Assembly: GCA_025602905.1 (NCBI GenBank)
Contig: JAHLKI010000046.1
Span: 62,001 to 126,000, forward strand
Reading direction: 5' to 3'
Length of the DNA: 64,000 nucleotides
DNA from: Phlyctochytrium arcticum
Lineage: Eukaryota; Chytridiomycota; Chytridiomycetes; Chytridiales; Chytridiaceae
Shown: piece after piece, positions 11,286 to 22,171 of the stretch
How positions within the stretch are numbered: position 1 is the stretch's first letter
How the letters are laid out: each line of letters opens with the position of its first letter
Notes under the pieces: model-generated
The model's database searches: none
What the model was told of the DNA's origin: nothing
Seen by the model: only the letters and a program-made list of their open reading frames with translations
Made by a program: the position numbers and the translations under genes

Positions 11286-12465
11286 GATGAATACGCGGGA
11301 GGGGGCAATGAGCATGAAGCTGGCAAGATAAGGCAAATTGGTAGACGCTCGAGCTCACCTCCCGCCAGCCGTCATTATTTATATCATCCTTCATTCTTCT
11401 CTGGTGTTGTTGTACCAGAGAAAACATAATATCTCTTGTCAAAGCTGCTCCGCCCGAAAATAGTGGGGGCTCACACCCAGAATTGGACTTCGCATCATGC
11501 TGTTGAAGTTGAAAGTGTTCTCAGAGCTGTGCTGCGCATTGTCTTCTGTTTCCAGTATGGTCGATCCCCAAAATCATTCGCTGGTAATTTGGCATTGCCT
11601 GGACTGGTAACCTTGCCCTCATTTCGACGAACTCCCGCTCAGAGGTAAATTGAGTCCTTTTACACTTGAGTAACATGTCGAATTCTTAACTATTCATATC
11701 AAAGAAAGACGTCTTATGAATTAACGGAGGTAATTTGGGTTAGGTGGAGGGATTACTGAAATCTTTTGCTGCATTTGCGAAACTGGTCTGGATTTTTCTC
11801 TATAGTTTTATTCGTCCGTTGGGAATTTGTCTTCCCGCTCCTGTACTCTTCTACATGCACTCCATACTGTTCGTTCTAAATTCTAACGCGTCTGGGGCTA
11901 GGTCTTGAGTATCCTTCCCACTGAATCCCACCAAACCCGAATCCAGCCGGAAATCCAATTGGTACATTCACGAAGACTTGGGAAGAATTCACTTTATGGA
12001 TGGATTTGCCACATACCCAAACAGCAATGCAAAACAGGGTCATCGGACGTTTTCAAGCTCATAATCTAGTATGATAATTGCGGCCCACTTTTGCTTTCGC
12101 CTGACCCAGAAGGCAAATATCTGCCTGGGTATCTTCATGTAGTTAGCCTCCGAAACATTCGGCCTAACCCACTGTTGACGCTTCATTTATGACAAATAAA
12201 TTGATCCGATGTACTGCAGGAGCTAGTATCTTATCCAGAAAACGGGGTACCATGCTGTTGACTTCATTGGAAGAAACGAGGAGACAAAGAATTGGCAACC
12301 AAGTATGTTATGGTCGCAAGCCGTTCACCATCTCACACATCTCACAGATATCACAGGTGTATTTGAAGACAAAAAGGAACATCAGGTCTATTAGCCACGA
12401 CTAGCAAATTGAGTGGGGATGAATCAAGCGTGGCTAATTCAAGACTATAGAAAATGAAGGGCCTT
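11286..12465. other. Spacer between array copies 1 and 2
   Basis: No convincing gene. It carries duplicated flanks of the array: a GTCGAT-centred near-palindrome at about 11557-11570, a tract around 11625-11660 (cgctcagaggtaaatt) that recurs near 18040 and 20270, and the conserved 3' flank of copy 2 at about 12356-12405. Confidence 0.6.
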
Positions 12466-13545
12466 CTAAGGATACGTATACATCGAGTTCAAATCCGGAA
12501 ACGTTAGTCGGGCATCATCAAGCTGAGCTGGCTTATACCCCGAGTTGAAAGCCGATATCGCCATCGGGATCAAACTTCTCCCAACGGTCGCACTCATAAA
12601 ATGAACATATTCCCCAACGTTCATTTGTCCGGTGTAGACGAGATTGATGCCGTTACCGGATAATTCAGTTGGAAAGTACCGACTCAGAAGGGCAAAAAAC
12701 TTGTTGTGCCATGCAAGAGTGTTACCATACTGCACCCAAAGAGGATAGTACCAATTACGGAACCAGATGGCGTCCTGGGTGTCAGGAGGATATGCGCTTT
12801 GAACATTTTCCATCTGCTCCGTGTAAAAACGCGAAGCTTCGGCAGCATACCCGGAGCGGTTGAAAAAGTCAAAAGTGCACATATCGGAGAAGTACCCGTC
12901 GCCCCAAACGTCACGAACAGGTGTTAAGTGAATTCCTTGCGATCCGACCTCGACAGAACGGCACAGCAAATTCATAGCCCTGACTTTGATTTCGTAGTCA
13001 TTGCCCCAGTCATCGTTTCCCTGAGCCAAAAAATGTCGAAAGTCGGTGCGCGTGTCGCTGTCAAAGCGTACTCGCCAATCCCAAAAGCCATTTCCAACGT
13101 CCTGACCGTCGCCCAACATGGCTACTAGTGGTTTCGGTTCACCGAAATTTTCGCATCCAGGTCCAATGGGTGCTGGCAGATTCCGCGGGATCTCACAGGT
13201 CCCGTAAGTATTTTTCAAAAACTTCCACGCTTTGTTGTAAAATGGGAGGATCCATCTCGTTGTCATACGGTCAACATTCATGAGACCACTGTTCATGTAA
13301 ATGGCCACGTCGTAGTTACAGGACACACGAGTGAAAATATTTGAACTGAGGATCCCATGTACGAGATAGTTTTCAAAGGTGTCAGGAGCGTCGGAATGGC
13401 ATGTGCAGCTTGCGTCCACGGCAGTGGGAGAACTTCCGATGAGCAGACCAAGAAGTAATGGAACGCACAAAGCTAGGATCAAAAATGGTATTTTGGCAGC
13501 ACCACCACGGCGCGCTCCGAGTTGCGACGCTAATGTTGTTGTCAT
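12466..13545 (-). CDS. Secreted/anchored ~360-aa array protein, copy 2
   Basis: Intact 359-residue frame without introns. Basic start (ARRGGAAKIP), then a hydrophobic run FLILALCVPLLLGLLIG and a VDA-type site just before CTCH, as in a signal peptide or signal anchor, so the product probably enters the secretory pathway. Conserved family features: CTCH near residue 47, TRVSC, NLLCRSVEV, DMCTFDFFNRSGYA, WFRNWYYPLWV, GEYVHFMSATVGRSL and a C-terminal MYTYP. Most cysteines are shared by all copies, suggesting disulfides. No zinc-protease HExxH or other catalytic motif was seen. Copy 2 is the most divergent intact member (FTRVSCNYD, KNTYGTC). Function not recognised. Confidence 0.85.
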   Translation of the reverse strand: MTTTLASQLGARRGGAAKIPFLILALCVPLLLGLLIGSSPTAVDASCTCHSDAPDTFENYLVHGILSSNIFTRVSCNYDVAIYMNSGLMNVDRMTTRWILPFYNKAWKFLKNTYGTCEIPRNLPAPIGPGCENFGEPKPLVAMLGDGQDVGNGFWDWRVRFDSDTRTDFRHFLAQGNDDWGNDYEIKVRAMNLLCRSVEVGSQGIHLTPVRDVWGDGYFSDMCTFDFFNRSGYAAEASRFYTEQMENVQSAYPPDTQDAIWFRNWYYPLWVQYGNTLAWHNKFFALLSRYFPTELSGNGINLVYTGQMNVGEYVHFMSATVGRSLIPMAISAFNSGYKPAQLDDARLTFPDLNSMYTYP

Positions 13546-14132
13546 GATGAATACGCAGGAGAGGCAAGCGGTGGGGCCATGGGCCTAAAACTGGCAAGAT
13601 AAGGCAAACTGGTAGACAGCCAAGCTCACCGCCCAAACATCCTGCCGTCATGATCCCTATCATTCTTTATTCTTTCCTTGTGTTGTTGTACCAGACGAAG
13701 CAGAATTTCTCTGGGCAAAGCTGCTCCACCCGAAAAAAATGGGGGTTCTCACTTAAATTCGGACTTTGCGCAATGGGTCGACGAAGTGGTCGTTACGTTT
13801 TATAATCCAACAATCTTAATTCGTTGGGTTTTCCACCGAGATACCATTCCAAACCTGCTCTATGGGCTGCGCCGTGCATTGTTTTCTATTTGGAGTATGG
13901 GGGTCGATCCCCAAAAAATCATTCGCTGGTAATTTTACGTCCCCCGGAGTGTAAATTTAAATCGTTATTTTCAAACTTCCATTGCGCTCTAGTCCAATGG
14001 TAGCAATAGCTGGGATATTCGAAATAGGGGTCATGACGCTCTCCAATGGCTGTTTGGCGAAAAGTTACGATGGCTTAGGCAGGAAAAGTTGAGGTCAACT
14101 TCCCTTTATCTTGTCCAGATCCCTACCTCGTC
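13546..14132. promoter_or_regulatory. Divergent intergenic region between array copies 2 and 3
   Basis: 587 bp between the divergent start codons of copy 2 (minus) and copy 3 (plus). It contains a near-palindrome GGGGTCGATCCCC at about 13900-13912 inside the repeated motif tatgggggtcgat...cattcgctggt, which also lies upstream of the other copies. A shared control element is plausible but not shown. Confidence 0.45.
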
Positions 14133-15215
14133 ATGGGAGCAACATCAGCGTCCCGACTTCGGCCACGCCGTAGAGGTGCTGCCAAAATACCATTTTTGAT
14201 CCTAGCATTATGCGTCCCAATACTTCTTGGTCTGATCATTGGAATTTCGCCGACCATCGTGGACGCAACCTGCACATGCCATCCCGACGCTCCTGCCACC
14301 CTTGAAGGCTATCTTGACCAAGACGTCGGCCCACCAATGACTACCCGCGTGTCCTGTAACCCCGACGTGGCCATTTATATGACCAGTACCGTCATGAATC
14401 TTCCCAAAATAACAACGAGGTGGATCGTCCCATTTTACAACAAGGCTTGGAAGTTTATGAAGACCAACTTTGGGGGCTGTTCGGTCCCGCGAGATTTTCC
14501 GGCGCCCCTCGGACCGGGATGCGAAGATTTTGGAGCACCGAAGCCCTTACTATTACAATTTGGCACCGGCCAGAGTCCCGTTAGTGATGGCTGGTCTGGC
14601 TGGCGAGTACGCTTCGATAACGACTCGCGAGCCGCGTTTCGACACTATGTGGGTCAGGCCCACAATGGGTGGGCCGAGAATGACTACGGGATCAAGGCTA
14701 CCGCTATGAACTTGCTGTGCCGTTCTGTCGAAGTTGCATCACAAGGAGTTCACGAAACGCCGGCTTACCCGGTGTGGGGGGCCGGTTACTTCGCCGATAT
14801 ATGCCAGTATGACTTCTTCAACCGTTCCGGCTATACTTCCGAAGCTGCGCAAACATATTCGGAAAACATGGCCGAATCTCAGAGTTCATTACCTCCTGGC
14901 ACCGTTAACGCTCACTGGTTCCGTGATTGGTACTATCCTCTTTGGGTAGAGAAGGGCAACACTCTTGCATGGCACCAAACCTTTTTTGCCCTTTTGAGTC
15001 AGTACTTTCCAGCTTCATATGTCAATAACGGATACAATCTCAAATATAGCCGACAGATGGACGTGGGAGAATACGTTCATTTCATGAGTGCGACTGTTGG
15101 GAGAAATCTGGTTCCGATGGCGCAAACCGCCTTCAACTCGGGCTATAAACCAACTGAGTTTGCAACGGCTCGAACAACTTTTTCGGCTCTGAATTCGATG
15201 TATACGTATCCTTAG
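14133..15215 (+). CDS. Secreted/anchored ~360-aa array protein, copy 3
   Basis: Intact 360-residue, intronless frame and the only plus-strand member. N-terminus RPRRRGAAKIP followed by FLILALCVPILLGLIIG and then TCTCH after a VDA site, indicating secretion or a type II anchor. Family motifs: PPMTTRVSC, ITTRWIVPFYNKAWKFMK, CSVPRDFPAPLGPGC, DGWSGWRVRFDNDSRAAF, LLCRSVEVASQGVHE, DICQYDFFNRSGY, WFRDWYYPLWVEKGNTLAWH and GEYVHFMSATVGRNLVPMA. The whole central region is almost identical to copy 4, which lies in the opposite direction 680 bp away. Biochemical role unknown. Confidence 0.88.
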   Translation: MGATSASRLRPRRRGAAKIPFLILALCVPILLGLIIGISPTIVDATCTCHPDAPATLEGYLDQDVGPPMTTRVSCNPDVAIYMTSTVMNLPKITTRWIVPFYNKAWKFMKTNFGGCSVPRDFPAPLGPGCEDFGAPKPLLLQFGTGQSPVSDGWSGWRVRFDNDSRAAFRHYVGQAHNGWAENDYGIKATAMNLLCRSVEVASQGVHETPAYPVWGAGYFADICQYDFFNRSGYTSEAAQTYSENMAESQSSLPPGTVNAHWFRDWYYPLWVEKGNTLAWHQTFFALLSQYFPASYVNNGYNLKYSRQMDVGEYVHFMSATVGRNLVPMAQTAFNSGYKPTEFATARTTFSALNSMYTYP

Positions 15216-15893
15216 AACTACTTTAGTCTTGCATTAGCATAGGAAGACCATTAGCTACGAGCTCTATGCACTTATTCAATACACCTGCATAAAATATCGT
15301 AAAACATTGTTTTGACTGGCGTCCTGGGAGAACGATCTGCGCACACTATCAAACTATCGAACCAATACGAGCGGAATTCGTCGCGTAAACTCAAGTGGCC
15401 TGAACTTCATGGCCACAACAAGTAGAACTAAGTAGAAACCCGAGCAAACACCACTTCATAGAAGTAAGCCGGCACGTTCCTACGGCAAGAAAACAAAGTC
15501 ACGCCACGTTGGGCAACTTCAAGCGTACATCTAGCCAGCAACAGAATGTATGACGCGAAGGTAATGAAACATACCAAGCGGACGATTCTCCAGTCTTTTC
15601 CGCGGAAAAAGAAATAACGCCTTTCGTTTGGAATCAACATCACCCCAAAGTGCTCAGCTCTGATGACCGAAAACTATCGAAGGACAAGATGCGTACGGAT
15701 TTTACCCAAGTTGAAATGTCCGAAGGCAATTCAACACATTCAAAAATGTGCGCCAGTAATTCAACTATTTTTCCATTTCGTCACACTGGTATATTTGAAA
15801 ACAAAAAAGGGAATCAGCTACCGTAGCTACTTAATGATGATCACAAGTTTCTAATGCAAGAGTGCGTACAATGGCGGGACCAGTGCTGCTGTT
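15216..15893. other. Spacer between convergent array copies 3 and 4
   Basis: No gene seen. The part next to copy 4 holds the conserved 3' flank (ggtatatttgaaaac, then cagctaccgtagc) at about 15789-15830. The side next to copy 3 lacks an obvious match to it. Confidence 0.5.
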
Positions 15894-16976
15894 CTAAGGA
15901 TACGTATACATCGAGTTCAAAGCTGGAAATGCCGTTCGAGCCGTTGCAAACTTGGTTGCGTTATACCCGGTGTTGAAAGCCGTTTGCGCCATCGGAACCA
16001 GATTTCTGCCAACGGTCGCACTCATAAAATGCACGTATTCTCCCACGTCCATTCGTCGGCTATATTTAAGATTGTATCCGTTATTGACATATGAGGCTGG
16101 AAAGTACTGACTCAAAAGGGCAAAAAATGTCTGGTGCCATGCAAGAGTGTTGCCCTTTTCTACCCAAAGAGGATAGTACCAATCACGAAACCAGCGAGCG
16201 TTAACGGTGCCAGGAGGTAATGAACTCTGAGATTCGGCCATGTTATCCGTATACGTTTGTGCAGCTTCGGAAGCATAGCCGGAGCGGTTCAAGAAGTCAT
16301 ACTGGCAAATATCGGCGAAGTAACCGGCCCCCCACACCGGGTAAGCCGGCGTTTCGTGAACTCCTTGTGATGCAACCTCGACAGAACGGCATAGCAAATT
16401 CAAAGCGGCAGCCTTAATACCATAGTCATTCTCGGCCCACCCATTGTGGGCCTGACCCACATAGTGTCGAAACGCGGCTCGCGAGTCGTTATCGAAGCGT
16501 ACTCGCCAGCCAGACCAGCCATCACTAACGGGACTCTGGCCGGTGCCAAATTGTAATAGTAAGGGCTTCGGTGCTCCAAAATCTTCGCATCCCGGTCCGA
16601 GGGGCGCCGGAAAATCTCGCGGGACCGAACAGCTCCCAAAGTTGGTCTTCATAAACTTCCAAGCCTTGTTGTAAAATGGGACGATCCACCTCGTTGTTAT
16701 TTTGGGAAGATTCATGACGGTACTGGTCATATAAATGGCCACGTCGGCATTGCAGGACACACGAGTAGTCATTGGTGGACCGAGGGCTTGGTCGAGATAG
16801 CCTTGAATGGTGGAAGGAGCATCGGTGTGGCAAGTGCAGCCGGCCTCCACGACAGTGGGTGAACTTCCAATGATCAGACCAAGAAGTATTGGGACGCATA
16901 ATGCTAGGATCAAAAATGGTATTTTGGCAGCACCTCTACGGCGTGGCCGAAGTTGGGACGCTGATGTTGCTGCCAT
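15894..16976 (-). CDS. Secreted/anchored ~360-aa array protein, copy 4
   Basis: Intact 360 residues, same architecture as copy 3: basic N-terminus, hydrophobic segment ending before AGCTCH, then the conserved cysteine-containing body. It differs from copy 3 mainly in the first 60 residues (EAGCTCHTDAPSTIQGY, QALGPP) and at scattered positions (NAR for NAH before WFRDW, SRRMDVGE). Stretches such as FGTGQSPVSDGWSGW and the following ~60 residues are the same in both, pointing to gene conversion or a recent inverted duplication. Confidence 0.88.
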   Translation of the reverse strand: MAATSASQLRPRRRGAAKIPFLILALCVPILLGLIIGSSPTVVEAGCTCHTDAPSTIQGYLDQALGPPMTTRVSCNADVAIYMTSTVMNLPKITTRWIVPFYNKAWKFMKTNFGSCSVPRDFPAPLGPGCEDFGAPKPLLLQFGTGQSPVSDGWSGWRVRFDNDSRAAFRHYVGQAHNGWAENDYGIKAAALNLLCRSVEVASQGVHETPAYPVWGAGYFADICQYDFLNRSGYASEAAQTYTDNMAESQSSLPPGTVNARWFRDWYYPLWVEKGNTLAWHQTFFALLSQYFPASYVNNGYNLKYSRRMDVGEYVHFMSATVGRNLVPMAQTAFNTGYNATKFATARTAFPALNSMYTYP

Positions 16977-18320
16977 GATGAGTAAGGGGGCGGAGCGGGC
17001 GAAGTTGCTCGGCGGGGCAGTGGGCAGGAAGCTGGCAAGATAAGGGGAATGGGGTTAACATTCAACATTTCCTGCCAAACAACTTTCCGCTAACCAGCCA
17101 TTGAAATGCGGCATGACCCCTCATTCATTTTCGAATATATTCCAGCCATCGTTACCATTGAGACGGAGGAATGAGAATGTTGTCGAGCCTTTGTGTTTTG
17201 GATTGAAGGTTACAACAATACTTGCGGAGTTAAGGAGGAATTTAATTCTAGACATTGCGGGTCTCTGTTGATACCGTAAAAACACCAGCAAATGATCTTT
17301 TCTCTGGGTCGACCCCCATAAAAGAATTAGGAATACTTGTGGGATTGAAAGAACGACTTAATTTTAGGCAATGCTGGTCCTACATGACTGTAACAATGTT
17401 AAATCTTTGTAGGTAAATCCAACAGTAAATGATCTTCTGGGGGTCGATTCAGGGGTCGTCGACCTGCATACCACCAACAAATCTCAAATTTAAAACCCCC
17501 ATATTGAGAGTGCGCGGCCAACTCCTTAAAGTCTCACAATTCTTAGTAAAGTTAAGCATCACCAGAACCTTGGAACGGTATTCATGTCAGCGGAAACACA
17601 TTTTGAATCGTACGAAAGGGCTGAGTTTCATTTCAGGTTCATAGTACTTGACCGTTCTAATCGCGAATTACATTGAGATCTGAAACAACAAAAGAAAGCC
17701 TGACAGGTTTTTTTTTGCTTTCCTCCAGTTGCGTTCTTTATTTATTTATTTATTCGTCGTGAGGGCCTGCATACCCCCAAACTATGGACCGCTCGACATC
17801 CGGAATGCATTCTTTGGTACAACGTCGGATTTTGGCAATTGGTCCTCTTCTACTGACATCTCGTATAAGCGATTCTACTATCATTCTAGAAAAAAAGTTG
17901 GAATTTTTTTGATTCGTCACTGAGAGAAACACATGCCCAATTGCGCAGCGCCGATACCGGAAAACCTTTCTGAGTATCTTGGCTGTGATCGGAAAATAGC
18001 CAGAAAAGATCCTGCCGTCATTTCAACGAATTCACGCCCAGAGGTAGGTTGATTTCTCATGCCTTAGCAAACATATTCAGTTCTCACGCATCATTAAAAA
18101 GAGAGAGGATCTTAAAACGCAACTCGACATGCTTAAAGAGTAAGCATCTGTGATGAAAGCCAGTCGTTCACTATCCCACTTCTACAAACACGTCTCACGG
18201 ATTTAACAGGTATATTTGACAAAAAGGGAAATCAGCTACCGTAGCCAGGACCAGGAGAATGGGCAAGTAGCTAAGAATCAAGCGGAGCTAATTCAAGACT
18301 GCAAACAATGTAGAGGCCTT
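16977..18320. other. Spacer between array copies 4 and 5
   Basis: About 1.3 kb, A+T-rich, without a supported gene. It contains an exact GGGTCGACCC palindrome at 17306-17315, a second imperfect version at about 17439-17462, a run of T and TTTA at about 17708-17752, and the conserved 3' flank of copy 5 at about 18209-18247. Confidence 0.55.
17306..17315. repeat. GGGTCGACCC palindrome upstream of copy 4
   Basis: Perfect 10-bp inverted repeat about 330 bp before the start codon of copy 4, embedded in a longer recurring motif (accagcaaatgatc ... gacccccata). Confidence 0.7.
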
Positions 18321-19397
18321 CTAAGGATACGTATACATCGAGTTCAAGGCCGAAAAGGTTGTTCGGGCCGCCGCAAACTGAGCTGGCTTATACCCCGAGT
18401 TGAAAGCCGATGTCGCCATCGGGACCAGATTTCTGCCAACAGTCGCACTCATGAAATGAACGTATTCTCCCACGTCCATTCGTCGGTTGTATTTAAGATT
18501 GTAGCCGTTATTGACATATTCGGAAGGAAAGTACTGACTCAAAAGGCCAAAATAGGTTTGGTGCCATGTGAGAGTGTTGCCCTTCTCTACCCAAAGTGGA
18601 TAATACCAATCACGGAACCAGTGAGCGTCAACGGTGTCAGAAGGATAATCATCTTGGCCACTGGCCATGAACTCCGAATACGATTGCGAAGCTTCGAAAG
18701 CATAACCAGAGCGGTTGAAGAAGTCATACTGGCATATATCGGCAAAGAACCCTTGGCCCCACACGTCGTACGCCGGAGATTCGTGAACTCCCTGTGATCC
18801 AACCTCCACATGACGGCACAGCAAGTTCATAGACAAAGATTTGATCCCGTAGTCATTCACGGCCCATCCATCGTGTGCCTGACCCAACCAATGTCGAAAT
18901 GCGGCGCGCGAGTCGTTATCGAAGCGTACTCGCCAGGCATGCCAACCATCACTCACGGGACTTTCTCCAGTGCCAAACTGGGCTATCAATGGTTTCGGTG
19001 CCCCAAAAACTTCGCATCCTGGTCCGAGTGGTGCTGGCAGATACCGCGGGACTGAACAACCCCCGTAGTTGGTTTTCATAAATTTCCACACCTTGTTGTA
19101 GAATGGGACGATCCACCTCGTTGTTATTTTGGGAAGATTCATAACAGTGCTGCTCATGTAAATTGCCACGTCGGCGTTACAGGACACGCGAGTAGTCATT
19201 GGTGGGCCGGCGTCTTGGTCAAGATAGCCTTCAATGGTGGCCGGTGCGTCGGGATGGCATGTGCAGCTTGCGATGGTGGGTGAACTCCCAATGATCAGAC
19301 CAAGAAGTAATGGAAAGCAAAATGCCAAGCTCAAAAATGGTATTTTCGCAGCACCTCTACGGCGCGACCGAAGATGGGACACTGATGGTGCTGCCAT
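18321..19397 (-). CDS. Secreted/anchored ~360-aa array protein, copy 5
   Basis: Intact frame; 358 residues from the Met at 19397, preferred over an in-frame Met at 19475 because it aligns with the starts of all other copies. Hydrophobic segment FLSLAFCFPLLLGLIIG, then SCTCH. Family motifs are kept: PPMTTRVSC, GGCSVPRYLPAPLGPGC, FGTGESPVSDGWHAW, NLLCRHVEVGSQGVHE, FFADICQYDFFNRSGYAFEA, WFRDWYYPLWVEKGNTLTWH. LCRHVEVG groups it with broken copy 6 rather than copies 3 and 4. Confidence 0.87.
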   Translation of the reverse strand: MAAPSVSHLRSRRRGAAKIPFLSLAFCFPLLLGLIIGSSPTIASCTCHPDAPATIEGYLDQDAGPPMTTRVSCNADVAIYMSSTVMNLPKITTRWIVPFYNKVWKFMKTNYGGCSVPRYLPAPLGPGCEVFGAPKPLIAQFGTGESPVSDGWHAWRVRFDNDSRAAFRHWLGQAHDGWAVNDYGIKSLSMNLLCRHVEVGSQGVHESPAYDVWGQGFFADICQYDFFNRSGYAFEASQSYSEFMASGQDDYPSDTVDAHWFRDWYYPLWVEKGNTLTWHQTYFGLLSQYFPSEYVNNGYNLKYNRRMDVGEYVHFMSATVGRNLVPMATSAFNSGYKPAQFAAARTTFSALNSMYTYP

Positions 19398-21090
19398 GAT
19401 GAGTAAGTGCGCAGGGCGGTCGGCGAGGTGGTGGGCACGAAGCTGGCAAGATAAGGCCAATGGGTTGATGCTCAAACTTCGCCGCCAAATAGCCGTTGGG
19501 GGCCATATTGTCCCCTTTTCATTGCTTGGATTCCAGCCGTTGAGACCGACACACTATTGTGTTTTTCATTTGGGATTATCAATACTTGTGGAATGAAAGA
19601 AAAGATTTGAGTAGGAACTTTAACCATTGATCTCCTGAATGAAGATAATTTTGGCAAAAATCCAACACCAGCAAATAATTGTTTAGGGGTCGACCCCCAT
19701 ATTCGAGTAGAACAAACACAAAACAGTGTTAATATAGCAGGGCACCGCTCGTGGAATGTCAGTGGAAAGGTAAGCACCACGAAACCGTCCAGGAAACCGT
19801 CCAAAAAATTAAGAGTTGTCTGCAAATGAGTTACGATTGTTGGTAGATACACTACTGCGCCGTTCCCATTGTTGATCACACTCGGAAGGGTCATTTGTAG
19901 TGACAACAAAAGGCCTGGACCCTTACTCGCAACATGGCAGTCGATTCCATCAGCTTGTTCCTGGGACGGAGGCTTACGTCGCTGATTTTTTAGATATGTT
20001 CCTCTTCTCTATTGTGGGGCTGAACCAGCGACCTGCTATCCCCAGCGCGCTGATATAAACCGGTCTCATCAGTTTTGGAATTTGGTCTCCTTTACTATCA
20101 TCTGGTATATGACGCTTTAGCCATTTTGGCGAAGGAATCCTTTGCTGAAGAGATTGAGCGAAAATGTACCTTAATATCATGCCAAATTGCGCAGCATTGA
20201 ATCCCCAGAACGTTTTTAAGGGCGAGCCTGTGGTCCGACAGTCATTTGCCCTCATGACGAATTCATCCCCAGAGGTAGATCGATTGCTTATGCTTTGATA
20301 CCGTATTCAGTTCTAATGCACTGTTGCGAAGAGAGAAACTGGTCACGTCTGAGTTTACATGCTAGGGGGGCATCTCTAGGTCGTTAGCCAGCGGGAATGA
20401 TTACTCTTTACTCGAAACCTGCCCGTCTGGCTCTCTACATTGACAGCGTCAAGAGAGGCCGGTGCCAGCGCTAAGACCTGAACAAAGGTTCATGTAGCTG
20501 CGCCAGTTTTTTCTGCACGCATATGTAAACAACCAACGATTGGACGCGGGAGTGAAGCTATACCTGGCTGAATGCAAAACACACTACAACCCTCCTATTC
20601 AACAAAATTGAGTGGATATACTTGCGAAGCTATCAAGCTGAAGGTCATTCGCTGTGATCAAAGAGCGAGCTCTGACGGTCAAATAGCGACATTCCATTCT
20701 CGGCATTCGAGAAGAAGTGATTGGAATAAAAGAGACCGGTCGGACACGGGTTCAGCAAGAGCAAAATGTCCCATTTTTTGACCCCCGGACTATATTTTTA
20801 TGACAACATCGCCTCCAAAACCGTCTGACCCATATAATGCCGATGGGAACTTCCAGGTTTTCCCACGCTTTATTCGCAACACTAAAAGCTATAACTATCA
20901 TTGGAACAAATGAAGATACAAAGACATGGCATACAGCGTCTTCTATGAAAGAATACCGTTCACCATCTCACTTCTACAAACATGTCTGAATGCTCTCTCG
21001 GGTATATTTGAAAACAAGAAGAGAGGTCGACTACCGTGATTACAACTACCAGACAAGGCTACAGACAACGCTAGAACTACTATTGCTATT
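19398..21090. other. Spacer between array copies 5 and 6
   Basis: About 1.7 kb with no supported gene. An exact 12-bp palindrome GGGGTCGACCCC lies at 19686-19697. A tract near 20255-20290 (gacgaattcatccccagagg) matches tracts near 11625 and 18030, showing that the spacer was duplicated with the genes. The conserved 3' flank of copy 6 lies at about 21001-21040. Confidence 0.55.
19686..19697. repeat. GGGGTCGACCCC palindrome upstream of copy 5
   Basis: Perfect 12-bp inverted repeat about 290 bp before the start of copy 5, preceded by accagcaaataattg and followed by ccatat as at the other copies. Confidence 0.7.
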
Positions 21091-22171
21091 CTAAGGATAC
21101 GTATACATCGAGTTCAAAGCTGGAAACGTTGTTCGGGCCGTTGCAAACTTGGTTGCGTCATACCCCGAGTTGAAAGCGGTTTGCGCCATCGGGGCAAGAT
21201 TTCTACCAACTGTCGCACTCATGAAATGAACGTATTCTCCGACGTTCATTTGCCGACTGTACTTGAGATTGTAACCGTTATTGACATATGAAGCCGGAAA
21301 GTACTGACTCAAAAGGGCAAAGTAGGTTTGGTGCCATGCAAGAGTGTTGCCCTTCTCTACCCAAAGAGGATAGTACCAATCACGGAACCAGTAAGCATTA
21401 ACGGCGCCAGGAGGAAAGTCACTCTGAAATTCAGGCGCGTACTGCGAATACGCTTGCGCAGCTTCGGAAGCATAACCAGAGCGGTTGAAAAAGTCGTACG
21501 TGCATATATCCGCGAATTTACCACCGCCCCAAAGGGAGAAAGCGGGGGTTTCGTGAACGCCTTGTGATCCAACCTCCACATGACGGCACAGCAAGTTCAT
21601 AGACAAAGATTTGATCCCATAGTCATTCTCGGCCCATCCGTTGTGGGCCTGACCCAAAAAGTGTCGGAACGCGTTGCGCGAGTTGTTATCGAAGCGGACT
21701 CGCCAGCTAGACCAGCCATCACTAACGGGACTCTCGCCAGTGCCCAACTAAACTATTAATGGTTTCGGTGCTCCGAAAGCTTCGCATCGGCCCAAGTGGT
21801 GCCGGCAGATTCCGCGGGACCGAGCAGCCCCCGTAGGTGGTTTTCATGAATTTCCACACCTTGTTGTAAAATGGGACGATCCATCTTGTTGTTATTCTCG
21901 GAAGATTCATAGCAGTGCTGCTCATGTAAACGGCCACGTCGGCGTTACAGGACACACGAGTAGTCATTGGTGGGCCGGCGTCTTGGTCAAGATAGCCGCT
22001 GATGGTGGTGGGAGCGTCCGTGTGGCATGTGCAGCTTGCGTCCACGACGATGGGTGAACTTCCAATGGTCAGACCAACAAGTAATGGAACGCATAATGCT
22101 AGGATCAAAAATGGGATTTTGGCAGCTCCTCTACGCCGCGGCCCAAGTTGGGACGCTGATGTTGCTGCCAT
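21091..22171 (-). pseudogene. Copy 6 of the secreted array protein, broken by a frameshift and a stop
   Basis: The N-terminal half reads well from Met 22171 (MAATSASQLGPRRRGAAKIP) to PAPLGP. There the plus strand reads cttcgcatcggccca where siblings have cttcgcatcctggtccga, a short deletion that shifts the frame at about 21789. About 40 bp further on an in-frame TAG (near 21748-21750) replaces a sense codon before the LGTGESPVSDGW motif. The C-terminal 218 residues remain open and conserved down to the family ending. Few other lesions are visible, so inactivation looks recent, unless the assembly is wrong here. Confidence 0.85.

Noticed and set aside
18216..18797. 193-codon plus-strand frame opposite array copy 5
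   Set aside because: Antisense shadow of a conserved coding region; similar short shadows occur opposite other copies.
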